DNA from: Holophagales bacterium
GTDB taxonomy: Bacteria > Acidobacteriota > Thermoanaerobaculia > Multivoradales > Multivoraceae
DNA: 64,000 nt
NCBI GenBank assembly: GCA_009836625.1
Contig: VXVC01000004.1
Coordinates: 1 to 64,000 of the forward strand
Direction of reading: 5' to 3'
Shown: positions 50,765-59,452 of the stretch, piece after piece
Numbering within the stretch: the stretch's first letter is position 1
How the letters are laid out: each line of letters starts with the position of its first letter
The notes under the pieces: generated by a model
Seen by the model: only the letters and a program-made list of their open reading frames with translations
Databases searched by the model: none
Told to the model about the DNA's origin: nothing
Made by a program: the position numbers and the translations under genes

Positions 50765-51016
50765 TCAGCCGGAGATGTCGTGGGCTCTTCCGTCCCGCAG
50801 TTTCCGAACCAGTTGCTCGACGGGTTCATCGTCGTCGTGTGCTATCGCTGCACGGACGGCGTCGAGGCGAGCCCGTGCCGCTTCGCGGTCGACCCCGACG
50901 GCCATCGCGAGTGAGCGGCGAGCTTCTTCCTCGGTTGATCGGCCGGCAGCCGCTGCTCTGCGTCGCAGTGCCTGCACGACCGCTTCGTCGACGTTACGGA
51001 TAGTAAGCTGGCCCAT
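50765..51016 (-). CDS. FitA/RHH-type antitoxin
   Basis: An 83-residue protein. The opening MGQLTIRNVDEAVVQALRRRAAAAGRS with the following TEEEARRSL is the ribbon-helix-helix layout of FitA-like antitoxins that pair with PIN toxins. The C-terminal part (DDDEPVEQLVRKLRDGRAHD) probably binds the toxin. It is first in its operon, with the toxin 6 bases downstream. It is divergent from the hydrolase at 51125 over 108 bases. Confidence 0.85.
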   Translation of the reverse strand: MGQLTIRNVDEAVVQALRRRAAAAGRSTEEEARRSLAMAVGVDREAARARLDAVRAAIAHDDDEPVEQLVRKLRDGRAHDISG

Positions 51017-51124
51017 GAGCGACGAGGCTACAATGACAGCGCCTACATTGCAATCACTCGTGGCGGTCCGCGGGATTTACGTTGACGCGGCTTGGCCGGT
51101 AGCAGGAATCGGAGTGCAGCCACC

Positions 51125-52420
51125 ATGAAAGTCCTGAAGATCATCGCGATCGCAGCGCTCGGCCTGGTTCTGGCACTGGCGTGCGCCGTCGGCCTTTTCT
51201 TCGCTACTGCCGGCGTCGACAGACCGGATGGCCCGGCGAGCCGCGAGGTGCTCGCGCGGGGGCCCTACCAGGTCAAGAAACTGGACACCACGTTCGTCGA
51301 CCGGAGCCGCCCGACACAGCCGAACAACGACTTCGCCGGCTCGGAGGAGCGGCGGCTCGTGGCCTCGATCAACTATCCGACGAATCCGAACGCGCGTGGG
51401 GTTGCGCGAGAGGGCCGGCCAGCGAACGGCTTTCCGTTGATCGTCTACAGCCACGGCTTCATGTCCAACCGCTCGGAAGGCCGCTACCTGGCGCGGCACT
51501 TCTCCCGGCACGGCTACTTCTTCGTCGCCGCCGACTATCCGCTGACCAACTTCGCGAGTCCCGGCGGCCCGCGTTTCGACGACGTGGCTCACCAGCCGGG
51601 CGACGTGCGGTTCCTGATCGACAGGTTGCTGCGCTGGAACGACGACCCGGCTCACGAGTTCTTCGGGACCATCGACCCGGAGCGCATCGGCGTGATGGGG
51701 CTGTCTCTCGGCGGCATGACCAGCACGCTCGCCGCTTTCCATCCGGAACTCCGGGACGACCGGATCCGTGCTGCCGTCTCGATCGCGGGACCCAGCGCCA
51801 TGTTCACGCCCGCTTTCTTCGAGACGGCCGAGGTGCCGTTCCTGATGATCGCCGGTGACGCCGACGCGATCGTGCCGTATCCGGAGAACGCGGCCTCGCT
51901 GCCGGAGCGCGCGCCGGCCAGCGGACTGGTCACGTTGCGGGATGGCTCGCACGTGGGTTTTGCAGACATCGCCCGCTACACCTCCCGTTGGTCCAGGCAC
52001 GGCGACACGCTGGCGTGTGGCGCCCTCATGGGCGCGGTGACGGAAGACGCCGATCTGGGCGATGTGCCCGGGCTCGGAGGCCTCGACCAGGGGGTGGCCC
52101 GAGATCAGGGCGGCAGGCTGTGCGATCCCCTTCCGAGCGTGCGGTCGATGCGGCCGGCACGCCAGCAGATGCTGACGATTCTCGCCGCCTTCTCGTTCTT
52201 CGAGAGCCGGTTCGCCGAGGAGGCCGTCGACCGCAAAGGGGCGGCCGACTATCTCGCTACGGGACTGGCCGCGGAGAACGACGACGTGACGGTGCGACTG
52301 CCGGGCGCCCATGACGGCGCGTCGCGAACGGCTGCTATCTGGACGAGCCCACGAGGGCCAGCAGAGCGTCGACTTCCTTCGGCACGGCCGCACTCAGGAT
52401 CTCCGGCTCGCCTTCGGTGA
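51125..52420 (+). CDS. Exported alpha/beta hydrolase
   Basis: About 431 residues with a signal or membrane anchor (KIIAIAALGLVLALACAVGLFF) and a hydrolase fold related to PAF acetylhydrolase/dienelactone types. It has PLIVYSHGFMSNRS, a nucleophile elbow GVMGLSLGGM, an acid in MIAGDADAIVP and a late histidine in DGSHVGFADI. The ATG at 51125 opens the signal. The last about 28 residues (GASRTAAIWTSPRGPAERRLP...) overlap 86 bases of the convergent aminopeptidase gene and look like antisense shadow. The true end could be earlier (TGA near 52313 in another phase), which would need a frameshift. Confidence 0.75.
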   Translation: MKVLKIIAIAALGLVLALACAVGLFFATAGVDRPDGPASREVLARGPYQVKKLDTTFVDRSRPTQPNNDFAGSEERRLVASINYPTNPNARGVAREGRPANGFPLIVYSHGFMSNRSEGRYLARHFSRHGYFFVAADYPLTNFASPGGPRFDDVAHQPGDVRFLIDRLLRWNDDPAHEFFGTIDPERIGVMGLSLGGMTSTLAAFHPELRDDRIRAAVSIAGPSAMFTPAFFETAEVPFLMIAGDADAIVPYPENAASLPERAPASGLVTLRDGSHVGFADIARYTSRWSRHGDTLACGALMGAVTEDADLGDVPGLGGLDQGVARDQGGRLCDPLPSVRSMRPARQQMLTILAAFSFFESRFAEEAVDRKGAADYLATGLAAENDDVTVRLPGAHDGASRTAAIWTSPRGPAERRLPSARPHSGSPARLR

Positions 52421-53696
52421 TCAGAACGGTGTCCTCGATGCGGATGTGGATGTTCCGTTCGGGGATCTCGAGGATCGGCTCTACGGCGATCACCATGCCC
52501 GGCTCGAAGGGCAGGGAGCTGTCGCCGACGTCGTGGACCGAGAGGCCGACGAAATGGCCGGCGCCGTGGGCGGGCTTGTCCTCGAAGCCCCAGCGGTCGT
52601 AGATCTCGCGGCAGATCGCGGTGGTTTCCCGGCGGGTCACGCCCGGGCGCATGGCGGCGATGATCGCCTTCTGCGCTTCCAGCACGGCGCGGTAGGCGCG
52701 CTCCTGGACTTCGTCGAGTTTGCCCGTCACCGGCCAGGTGCGAGTGATGTCCATCGTCATGTAGGCGAAGGAGGCGCCGTAGTCCATGACGACCAGGTCG
52801 CCGTCCTGGAGCTGCCGGTCGTTCCTGACCCAGTGCCAGATCAGGCCGTTCGGGCCCGAGCCCACGATTGCCGGGTAGGCCTCCATCTCGGCGCCGTGCT
52901 TCAGGAACACGTGCTTGGCGGCGGCCTCCAGTTCGTACTCCCAGCCGCCGACGCGGGTGGCGCGGATGGCCGCCGCGATGCCGTCGGCGCTGACCTTGCC
53001 GGCGCGACGCAGAACTTCGATCTCGCGCGGCGTCTTGATCATCCGCAGGCGATCGAGGTGCGGCGTCAGGTCGCGCAGCTCGGCGTAGGGGTAGCGGCTG
53101 CGGATCGTCGCGATCTGGTGGGCCTGCTCGGTTGGCTGGCCGCCCCAGGGATTCTGCTCGCGACGGCCGAGGTACAAGCCCTTCTCGCTGCGGGCGAGGT
53201 CGAGTTCGTCGCGCTCGCCGAGGCGCATCCAGAGCAGCTTGCCGCCCTTTCCCGGCATCCGGCCGCGGCGCCGGGCCAGGTGCTCGGGCAGGTAGGCGAG
53301 ATGGTCGACCTCGAACCCGCTGCCTTCGGCCTGCTCGGGGGCGTAGAGCCAGTTCGGCCCGTCGATGAACTTCTCCCGATCGCCCTGGTGGGGCAGGTAG
53401 AGGCGGGCCTCGCAGCCGTCGACCTCGAGCAGCAGAACGGCGTTTCGGCCCTCGTACCCGGTCAGATAGAAGAAGTCGTGGTCCTGCCGGAAGCGGGCGC
53501 CGTAGCGCGGCATCGTCTCCGCGAACATGAGCACCGCGCCGCCGTCCAGGCGTTCGCAGAGGCGCGCACGTCGTTCGGCGAATTCTCCGGGCGGGTAGGT
53601 GGCTCGCTGAGCGGTCGCGACTGTGGCGGCGAAGAAAACCGAGAGAAACAGCGCCCGGAAGACGAGTTTTCTGACGCTTTTGGCTGTTCGAGTCAT
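52335..53696 (-). CDS. pepP: M24 family metallopeptidase (Xaa-Pro aminopeptidase), exported
   Basis: A 453-residue aminopeptidase P-like enzyme. The N-terminal hydrophobic segment VRKLVFRALFLSVFFAATVATA could be a signal peptide. The creatinase-like first domain (AERRARLCERLDGGAVLMF, HDFFYLTGYEGRNA) comes before the pita-bread fold with metal ligands D (VVMDYGASF), D (TMDITRTW), H (GAGHFVGLSVHD), E (VAVEPILEIP) and E (IRIEDTVLIT). All five are present. It removes N-terminal residues before proline. The ATG at 53696 is used; the longer frame that runs into the fumarase gene is a shadow. It follows fumarase after 26 bases. Confidence 0.9.
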   Translation of the reverse strand: MTRTAKSVRKLVFRALFLSVFFAATVATAQRATYPPGEFAERRARLCERLDGGAVLMFAETMPRYGARFRQDHDFFYLTGYEGRNAVLLLEVDGCEARLYLPHQGDREKFIDGPNWLYAPEQAEGSGFEVDHLAYLPEHLARRRGRMPGKGGKLLWMRLGERDELDLARSEKGLYLGRREQNPWGGQPTEQAHQIATIRSRYPYAELRDLTPHLDRLRMIKTPREIEVLRRAGKVSADGIAAAIRATRVGGWEYELEAAAKHVFLKHGAEMEAYPAIVGSGPNGLIWHWVRNDRQLQDGDLVVMDYGASFAYMTMDITRTWPVTGKLDEVQERAYRAVLEAQKAIIAAMRPGVTRRETTAICREIYDRWGFEDKPAHGAGHFVGLSVHDVGDSSLPFEPGMVIAVEPILEIPERNIHIRIEDTVLITEGEPEILSAAVPKEVDALLALVGSSR

Positions 53697-53722
53697 TTTC
53701 TTGGGGAGAAACAGGTCGTCTT

Positions 53723-55375
53723 CTAGCTTTTGCTTTCGCCTCCGATCGCTACAGCTCGCGTTTTCTCGAACGGAGAGAAGAAATCGTTCCCCTTGTCGTC
53801 GATCACGATGAAGGCGGGGAAGTTCTCGACCTCGATCTGCCAGATGGCCTCCATGCCGAGATCCTCGAACTCGCGCAGCTCGACCTTCCGGATGCTCTGC
53901 TCGGCGAGCGCCGCCGCCGGTCCGCCGATCGAGCCGAGATGGAAGCCGCCGTGCCTCTCGCAGGCGCGGCGCACCTGTGGTGAGCGGTTGCCCTTGGCCA
54001 GCATGACCATGCTGCCGCCGTGGCTCTGGAACAGGTCGACGTAGGGATCCATCCGTCCGGCGGTCGTCGGACCGAAGGACCCGGACGCCTTGCCTTCGGG
54101 TTTCTTCGCGGGGCCGGCGTAGTACACCGGCTGGTCCTTGAAGTACTGGGGGAGATCCTGCCCCGAGTCGAGCAACTCCTTGAGCCGGGCGTGGGCGATG
54201 TCGCGGGCGACGACCATCGGACCCGTGAGCGCCAGCCGCGTGGCGACCGGGTACTTCGAGAGCTCGGCGCGAATCTCGTCCATCGGCCGGTTCAGGTCGA
54301 TGGCGACGACCTGGCCGCTGAGTTCGTCCTCGTCGATCTCGGGCAGGTACCGGGCCGGGTTCTCCTCGAGCTGCTCCAGGAAGATCCCGTCGCGGTTGAT
54401 CCGGCCCAGGATCTGGCGGTCGGCCGAACAGGACACGCCGAGGCCGACGGGAAGAGAGGCGCCGTGGCGCGGCAGGCGGATGACACGTACGTCGTGGGCG
54501 AAGTACTTGCCGCCGAACTGCGCGCCGATGCCGATCCGGGTGCAGAGGTCGAAGATCTGCTGCTCCATCTCCAGGTCGCGAAAGCCGCGGCCGCGTTCGT
54601 TGCCACTCGTCGGGAGGTCGTCCAGCGCGTGGCAGGTCGCTAGCTTGAGCGTCTTCATCGTCGCCTCGGCCGAGGTGCCGCCGACGACCAGGGCGATGTG
54701 GTACGGCGGGCAGGCCGATGTGCCGAGGGTACGGAGCTTCTCGTCGACGAAGTTCATCAGCGAGATCGGGTTGAGGATCGCCCTCGTCTCCTGATACAGG
54801 AAGCACTTGTTCGCCGAGCCGCCGCCCTTGGCGACGAACAGGAACCGGTACTCGTCGCCGCGCGCGGCGTAGAGGTCGACCTGGGCGGGCAGGTTCGTGC
54901 CCGTGTTCTTTTCGTCGTACATCGACAGCGGCGCCATCTGGGAGTAACGGAGGTTGCGCTCCTGGTAGGCGTCGAAGATGCCGCGGCAGAGCTCCTCCTC
55001 GTCGTCGAAGTCGGTGTAGACGTCCTGGCCCTTGTATCCGAGGACGATCGCGGTGCCGGTGTCCTGGCAACCGGGCAGGACGCGACCGGCCGCGATGTTC
55101 GCGTTCTTCAGTAGCTCCATCGCCACGAAGCGGTCGTTCGCCGACGCCTCCGGATCGTCCAGGACGCGGCGCAACTGCTCCAGGTGGCTTGCCCGCAACA
55201 GGTGAGCGATGTCGTCCATCGCGTCGCGGGCGATCAGGCGCAGCGCTTCAGGATCGATATGGAGGGTCTCGCGGCCGCCGGCGGACTCGACGCGGACGTG
55301 GTCCGAGGTCAGGCGGCGGTACTCCGGTTCGTCGCCCCGGTGTTCGAACATGTGCTGGTGGTGGAAATCAGGCAT
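53723..55375 (-). CDS. Class I fumarate hydratase
   Basis: A 550-residue iron-sulfur fumarase (FumA/FumB type), converting fumarate and L-malate in the TCA cycle. The three likely cluster cysteines are C103 (PGCQDTGTA), C222 ([10 protein letters not shown]) and C316 (VSCSADRQI). Other marks are [16 protein letters not shown], the C-terminal domain [26 protein letters not shown], and [11 protein letters not shown]. Full length. ATG at 55375, divergent from the epimerase gene. It probably forms an operon with the M24 gene. Confidence 0.95.
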   Translation of the reverse strand: MPDFHHQHMFEHRGDEPEYRRLTSDHVRVESAGGRETLHIDPEALRLIARDAMDDIAHLLRASHLEQLRRVLDDPEASANDRFVAMELLKNANIAAGRVLPGCQDTGTAIVLGYKGQDVYTDFDDEEELCRGIFDAYQERNLRYSQMAPLSMYDEKNTGTNLPAQVDLYAARGDEYRFLFVAKGGGSANKCFLYQETRAILNPISLMNFVDEKLRTLGTSACPPYHIALVVGGTSAEATMKTLKLATCHALDDLPTSGNERGRGFRDLEMEQQIFDLCTRIGIGAQFGGKYFAHDVRVIRLPRHGASLPVGLGVSCSADRQILGRINRDGIFLEQLEENPARYLPEIDEDELSGQVVAIDLNRPMDEIRAELSKYPVATRLALTGPMVVARDIAHARLKELLDSGQDLPQYFKDQPVYYAGPAKKPEGKASGSFGPTTAGRMDPYVDLFQSHGGSMVMLAKGNRSPQVRRACERHGGFHLGSIGGPAAALAEQSIRKVELREFEDLGMEAIWQIEVENFPAFIVIDDKGNDFFSPFEKTRAVAIGGESKS

Positions 55376-55449
55376 GGCTGCCCGCGAGTCTGCGTGACGG
55401 AGCGCCGTGAAGCAAGTTGGTCAAGGCGAGCCGCTGCTAGTCTGCCCGC

Positions 55450-56652
55450 TTGATTGTGCGGTTCCCCGTACCCATCCTTCTCCTGGCCGGTGTCGGCGCG
55501 GGGGCCTGTGGGTATACGTATCCTCCTCCCGAGATGCCCGAAGAGATGGCCGCCCTGCTTGAGATTGTGCAAGTGACTCGGCGCCCCTGGGGCGAAGTAG
55601 ACGGCAGGGAGGTCGAGATCTTCCGTCTTGCATCGCAAACGGGGCTCCAGGCCGAGATCGCCGAACTTGGCGGCGCGATCGTGTCCCTGACGGCCCAGGG
55701 CCGCGATGGCGAGTTCGCCGACGTTGTGCTCGGCTTCGACGACCTCGCTTCGTATCTCGCCGACACGAACCCCTACTTCGGTGTTGTCGTCGGGCGCTAT
55801 GCGAATCGCATCGCCGGGGGCCGCTTCACTCTCGACGGCGAGACCTACGTCCTGCCCCGGAACGACGGGAAGAACAGCCTCCACGGCGGCATCCGAGGGC
55901 TCAGTCGCGTGGTCTGGGAGGGTGAACCGTTCGAGGACCGAAACGGAGCGGGCGTGGTGCTCCGGTACCGGAGTCCCGATGGCGAGGAAGGCTACCCGGG
56001 CAACGTGGACTTCCAAGTGCGCTACCTGTTGACGTCTGCCGGCGACTTTCGCATCGAAGCGGAGGCAGTGACGGACGAGCCCACCGTCGTCAACCTGTCC
56101 TTCCACTCCTACTTCAACCTCCAGGGGGAGGGCGAGGGCGACATTCTGGACCACGAGCTGCTGCTCAACAGCGAGCAGTACACGCCCGTCAACGACACGT
56201 TGATTCCGACTGGCGAGATCGCGTCCACCGAGGGCACGCCGATGGACTTCCGGACCGCGGCGTTGATCGGTGACCGGATCGACAACGACTTCGAGCAGCT
56301 TCGCTTCGGCGGCGGCTACGACCACAACTGGGTGCTGCGGCCGGCGGAGAAGGAGGGCGAGATGCGTATGGCGGCCATCGTCGTCGAACCGACGAGTGGC
56401 AGAAAGCTGGTCGTGAGGACGACGGCCCCGGGGCTGCAGCTCTACACCGGTAACTTCCTCGACGGCACGCTGGTCGGAAAGAGCGGTCGCCCGTACGTTC
56501 ATCGAGGCGGCCTGTGCCTCGAGACCCAGCACTTTCCCGACGCTCCGAACCAGCCGACGTTTCCCAGCACGGTGCTGCGGCCGGGCGAGACCTACCGGCA
56601 GGTGACGGAGTACCAGTTCTACACGGACTCCGTACGTCGCCAGGATCGCTAG
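55450..56652 (+). CDS. galM: Aldose 1-epimerase (mutarotase), exported lipoprotein
   Basis: A 400-residue galactose mutarotase-type enzyme. The N-terminus FPVPILLLAGVGAGAC is a lipoprotein signal, so it acts outside the cytoplasm. The signature segments are GVVVGRYANRIAGGRFTLDG, NSLHGGIRGL, VNLSFHSYFNL (catalytic His) and CLETQHFPDAPNQP (catalytic Glu). It interconverts alpha and beta anomers of aldoses. The TTG at 55450 is used; the GTG two codons later is an alternative. It is divergent from fumarase. Confidence 0.92.
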   Translation: MIVRFPVPILLLAGVGAGACGYTYPPPEMPEEMAALLEIVQVTRRPWGEVDGREVEIFRLASQTGLQAEIAELGGAIVSLTAQGRDGEFADVVLGFDDLASYLADTNPYFGVVVGRYANRIAGGRFTLDGETYVLPRNDGKNSLHGGIRGLSRVVWEGEPFEDRNGAGVVLRYRSPDGEEGYPGNVDFQVRYLLTSAGDFRIEAEAVTDEPTVVNLSFHSYFNLQGEGEGDILDHELLLNSEQYTPVNDTLIPTGEIASTEGTPMDFRTAALIGDRIDNDFEQLRFGGGYDHNWVLRPAEKEGEMRMAAIVVEPTSGRKLVVRTTAPGLQLYTGNFLDGTLVGKSGRPYVHRGGLCLETQHFPDAPNQPTFPSTVLRPGETYRQVTEYQFYTDSVRRQDR

Positions 56653-56713
56653 CGGCACGGCGAAGGTGCGCGGAGCGGCATCGCCACGGTGCCGGCCGGG
56701 ATTCCTGTTGTCT

Positions 56714-56742
56714 TTGACCTTGCTTCCGTCAACTCATACACT
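56714..56742 (+). promoter_or_regulatory. Near-consensus promoter, probably leaderless antitoxin message
   Basis: TTGACC (56714-56719) and TACACT (56737-56742) are separated by exactly 17 bases, matching 5 and 4 of 6 consensus positions. The ATG of the antitoxin begins 8 bases after the -10 hexamer. Transcription would thus start at or one base before the start codon, with no room for a Shine-Dalgarno. Confidence 0.6.
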
Positions 56743-56749
56743 GCGCATC

Positions 56750-56953
56750 ATGAAGACCACTGTGGATATTCCAGAACGTGAGCTGGAAGATGCAATCAGG
56801 TTCACGAACGCGAAGACGAAGCGCGAGGCGATCGTCGGGGCGATCACAGACTTCAACCGCCGGATGCGCATGGCGGAGCTGGTTCGCTACGCGGACACGT
56901 GCGACGACCTGATGACGCCCGAGGAACTCCAGGCGCTTCGCCGTCGGGGCTAG
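56750..56953 (+). CDS. vapB: VapB-like antitoxin
   Basis: A 67-residue antitoxin beginning MKTTVDIPERELEDAIRFTNAKTKREA and ending RYADTCDDLMTPEELQALR, a pattern shared with DUF2191-type VapB proteins and like the one at 10457. The promoter is immediately upstream and the toxin starts 5 bases after the stop. The upstream in-frame start at 56666 is rejected since the promoter lies inside that extension. Confidence 0.88.
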   Translation: MKTTVDIPERELEDAIRFTNAKTKREAIVGAITDFNRRMRMAELVRYADTCDDLMTPEELQALRRRG

Positions 56954-56958
56954 GGCGG

Positions 56959-57342
56959 GTGATTCTCGTCGACACGTCGTCCTGGATTCACCTGCTGCGT
57001 CCGGACGGCGACTCGACCGTCCACGCGCGAGTCGAAGAGGCCCTCACGACCGGAACGGCCTGCTGGTGTCCGGTCGTTCAACTCGAGCTATGGAACGGCG
57101 CCCGTGGCGACCGCGAGCGCAGGGCGCTTCGGGGCCTTGCCGAGGCACTGCCGGAACTTGCCATCGACGAAGAAGTCTGGCGGACGGCCTACGACCTGGC
57201 GCGACGGGCTCGCAGTCAAGGCGTCACGGTGCCTGCGACTGACGTACTCATTGCCGCGTGTGCCGCGCGTCACGACGCGGCGCTGGAGACCGCGGATAGC
57301 GACTTCGAGCTTCTGGCCTCGCTGGACGCCCGGACCAGCTAG
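56959..57342 (+). CDS. vapC: VapC-type PIN domain toxin
   Basis: A 127-residue PIN domain with D5 (ILVDTSSWI), E43 (QLELWNG), an Asp in VPATDVLIAA and one in ETADSDFELL. The GTG at 56959 is used, 5 bases after the antitoxin; a start upstream would overlap it. The metal site is complete. Confidence 0.88.
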   Translation: MILVDTSSWIHLLRPDGDSTVHARVEEALTTGTACWCPVVQLELWNGARGDRERRALRGLAEALPELAIDEEVWRTAYDLARRARSQGVTVPATDVLIAACAARHDAALETADSDFELLASLDARTS

Positions 57343-57480
57343 CGCTGGCCCCCACCCGTTGGCCCGAAGCTCAGCCAGGCCGAAACCATCGCTTCCGCAC
57401 CGCGTAGACCAGAACCATAGGATGCGCGGCATGGAACGATCGGCCGGCGGCGCCAGTCCGCCGAAGCCAGTGGTGCGCCG

Positions 57481-58716
57481 GTGAGCGCACCGGCCAGTCA
57501 GGGCGACGGTCCCGAGCTCTCGCCGCCGCGGCCTGATCTGTCCATCCTGCGCGACGACGACGAGTACGAATATCGCCCCCGGCGCGGGCGCTTCATCAAG
57601 TGGGGGATCCTGTTGCTGCTCGTTGCGGCCGCGGTCTTCGCCTTCTACCGCGTGCCGCCCGACCAGTACGTGCCCTTCCTCATGCCCGAGGTCGAGACGA
57701 CGACGGTTCAGCGCCTTACCCCCGAGCAGGCGTCCACGGTGCTCACCGCGACCGGCTACACCTACGCGCGGGTGCGGGCGGCGGTGGGTGCGAAGATCAT
57801 CGGCCGGATCACGGAGTTACACGTCGACGAGGGCGACGCGGTGGCGGCCGGCGACGTGATCGCGGTGCTCGACAGCGACGACCTCGAGGCGGCGGTGCGC
57901 CGCGCCCAGGCGTCGCTGATCGAGTCGACCGCGCGGTTGGCCGATGCGATCCGGGAGGAGGCCCGCCAGCGGCGCATCGTCGAGGCGGGCGTGGCGCCCT
58001 CCGCCGACCTGGACGCGGCGGTCACCCAGCTTCATGTGACCCGGGCCCAGGTGGGCACGGCGCGGGCGAACCTGGAGTCGATCGAGGCACAGCTCGCCTA
58101 CACGGTCATTCATGCTCCGGTCGACGGAGTGGTTATCGAGCGGACGGTCGAGGTAGGGGAGATGGTCGCGCCGGGAGGCTTCACCAGCCAGCAGGCCACT
58201 GGCGCCCTGGTGCGGATCGCCGATCCGACATCGCTCGAAGTCGAGGCGGACATCAACGAGAGCTTCATCGCCCGGATCCAGCTTGGCCAGCCGGCGACGA
58301 TCAAGGTCGATGCCGTGCCGGACCACGAGTATCACGGCACGCTGCGGCAGATCGTGCCGACCGCCGACCGGCAGCGCGCCGTCGTCCAGGTCAAGGTCAC
58401 GATCGACGACCGCGACGCGCGTCTGGTGCCGGACATGAGCTGCAGCGTCACCTTCCTGCAAGAGGGCGTCGACGAGACCGTGCTCCAGGCGGAACCGAAG
58501 ATCCTGGTCGCGGCGGAAGCGGTAGCGAACGACGGCGGCGGCGACTACGTACTGCTTCTACGCGAGGGCCGCCTGGAGCGGCAGCCGATCGAACTCGGCC
58601 TGGAGCAGGACGGCAACCAGTTCGAGGTGTTGTCCGGCCTTCGGGGCGGCGAGGTCGTCGTCCGCCAGCCGACTCCGGAGCTCACACCGGGCCTGCGGGT
58701 ACGCGAGGCCTCCTGA
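57481..58716 (+). CDS. Periplasmic adaptor subunit of an export system (MacA/HlyD-like)
   Basis: A 411-residue membrane fusion protein. A cytosolic N-terminus leads to one membrane helix (WGILLLLVAAAVFAFY), then a lipoyl-like half (VGAKIIGRITELHVDEGDAV), a coiled-coil hairpin (RRAQASLIESTARLADAIREEARQRR to LESIEAQLAYT), the second half (VIHAPVDGVVIERTVEVGEMV), a beta barrel and a membrane-proximal domain. It links an inner-membrane ABC pump to an outer-membrane channel. The start is GTG at 57481. It is followed after 37 bases by the ATPase gene. No TolC-like channel gene is in the window. Confidence 0.9.
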   Translation: MSAPASQGDGPELSPPRPDLSILRDDDEYEYRPRRGRFIKWGILLLLVAAAVFAFYRVPPDQYVPFLMPEVETTTVQRLTPEQASTVLTATGYTYARVRAAVGAKIIGRITELHVDEGDAVAAGDVIAVLDSDDLEAAVRRAQASLIESTARLADAIREEARQRRIVEAGVAPSADLDAAVTQLHVTRAQVGTARANLESIEAQLAYTVIHAPVDGVVIERTVEVGEMVAPGGFTSQQATGALVRIADPTSLEVEADINESFIARIQLGQPATIKVDAVPDHEYHGTLRQIVPTADRQRAVVQVKVTIDDRDARLVPDMSCSVTFLQEGVDETVLQAEPKILVAAEAVANDGGGDYVLLLREGRLERQPIELGLEQDGNQFEVLSGLRGGEVVVRQPTPELTPGLRVREAS

Positions 58717-58753
58717 ACCAGGGTGCGGACAGAGTCCAACAAGGAGCTGATAG

Positions 58754-59452
58754 ATGGCTGAGACCGTCGTCCAGATGCGCGACGTGACGAAGAACTACCG
58801 GCGCGACGCCTTCGAGCTGAAGGTGCTCCAGGGCATCACCCTGAACGTCGAGGCGGGCGACTTCGTCGCCCTGATGGGGCCGTCGGGGTCCGGCAAGAGC
58901 ACGTTGCTCAACCTGCTCGCCGGGATCGACCAGCCGAGCGGCGGGGATCTCGTCGTCGCCGGCGAACCGGTGAGCCGGATGAACGAGAGCAGGCTCGCCC
59001 GATGGCGCCAGCGGCACATCGGCTTCATCTTCCAGTTCTACAACCTGATCCCGGTGCTGACGGCCTACGAGAACGTTGAGCTGCCGCTGACGCTCCGGCG
59101 CGGGTCGCGGGCGGCGCGCAAGCGGCGGGTCGAGACCGCGCTCTCCGTGGTCGGCCTGCAGAACCGGATGAAGCACTACCCGCGGCAGCTCTCGGGAGGC
59201 CAGGAACAGCGGGTGGCGATCGCTCGCGCGATCGTCACCGACCCGACCCTGCTGCTCGCCGACGAACCGACCGGCGATCTCGACGCCGACTCGGGGCGGG
59301 AGATTCTCGATCTCCTCGGTCAACTGAACGAGCAGTTCAACAAGACGATTCTCATGGTGACCCACGACCCGAACGCGGCGGCGAGGGCGAAACGCCTGGT
59401 GCGGCTCGACAAGGGACAACTGGTGTCGGGCGACGCGGGAGCTGGAGCATGA
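58754..59452 (+). CDS. ABC transporter ATP-binding subunit (MacB/LolD type)
   Basis: A 232-residue ATPase with Walker [10 protein letters not shown], the Q-loop in [21 protein letters not shown], the signature [15 protein letters not shown], Walker [13 protein letters not shown] and the H-loop THD. The FQF..L.P motif places it with LolD/MacB-type exporters that act on lipoproteins, peptides or drugs. AAGGAG lies 8 bases before the ATG. Its stop overlaps the next start by 4 bases. Confidence 0.94.
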   Translation: MAETVVQMRDVTKNYRRDAFELKVLQGITLNVEAGDFVALMGPSGSGKSTLLNLLAGIDQPSGGDLVVAGEPVSRMNESRLARWRQRHIGFIFQFYNLIPVLTAYENVELPLTLRRGSRAARKRRVETALSVVGLQNRMKHYPRQLSGGQEQRVAIARAIVTDPTLLLADEPTGDLDADSGREILDLLGQLNEQFNKTILMVTHDPNAAARAKRLVRLDKGQLVSGDAGAGA

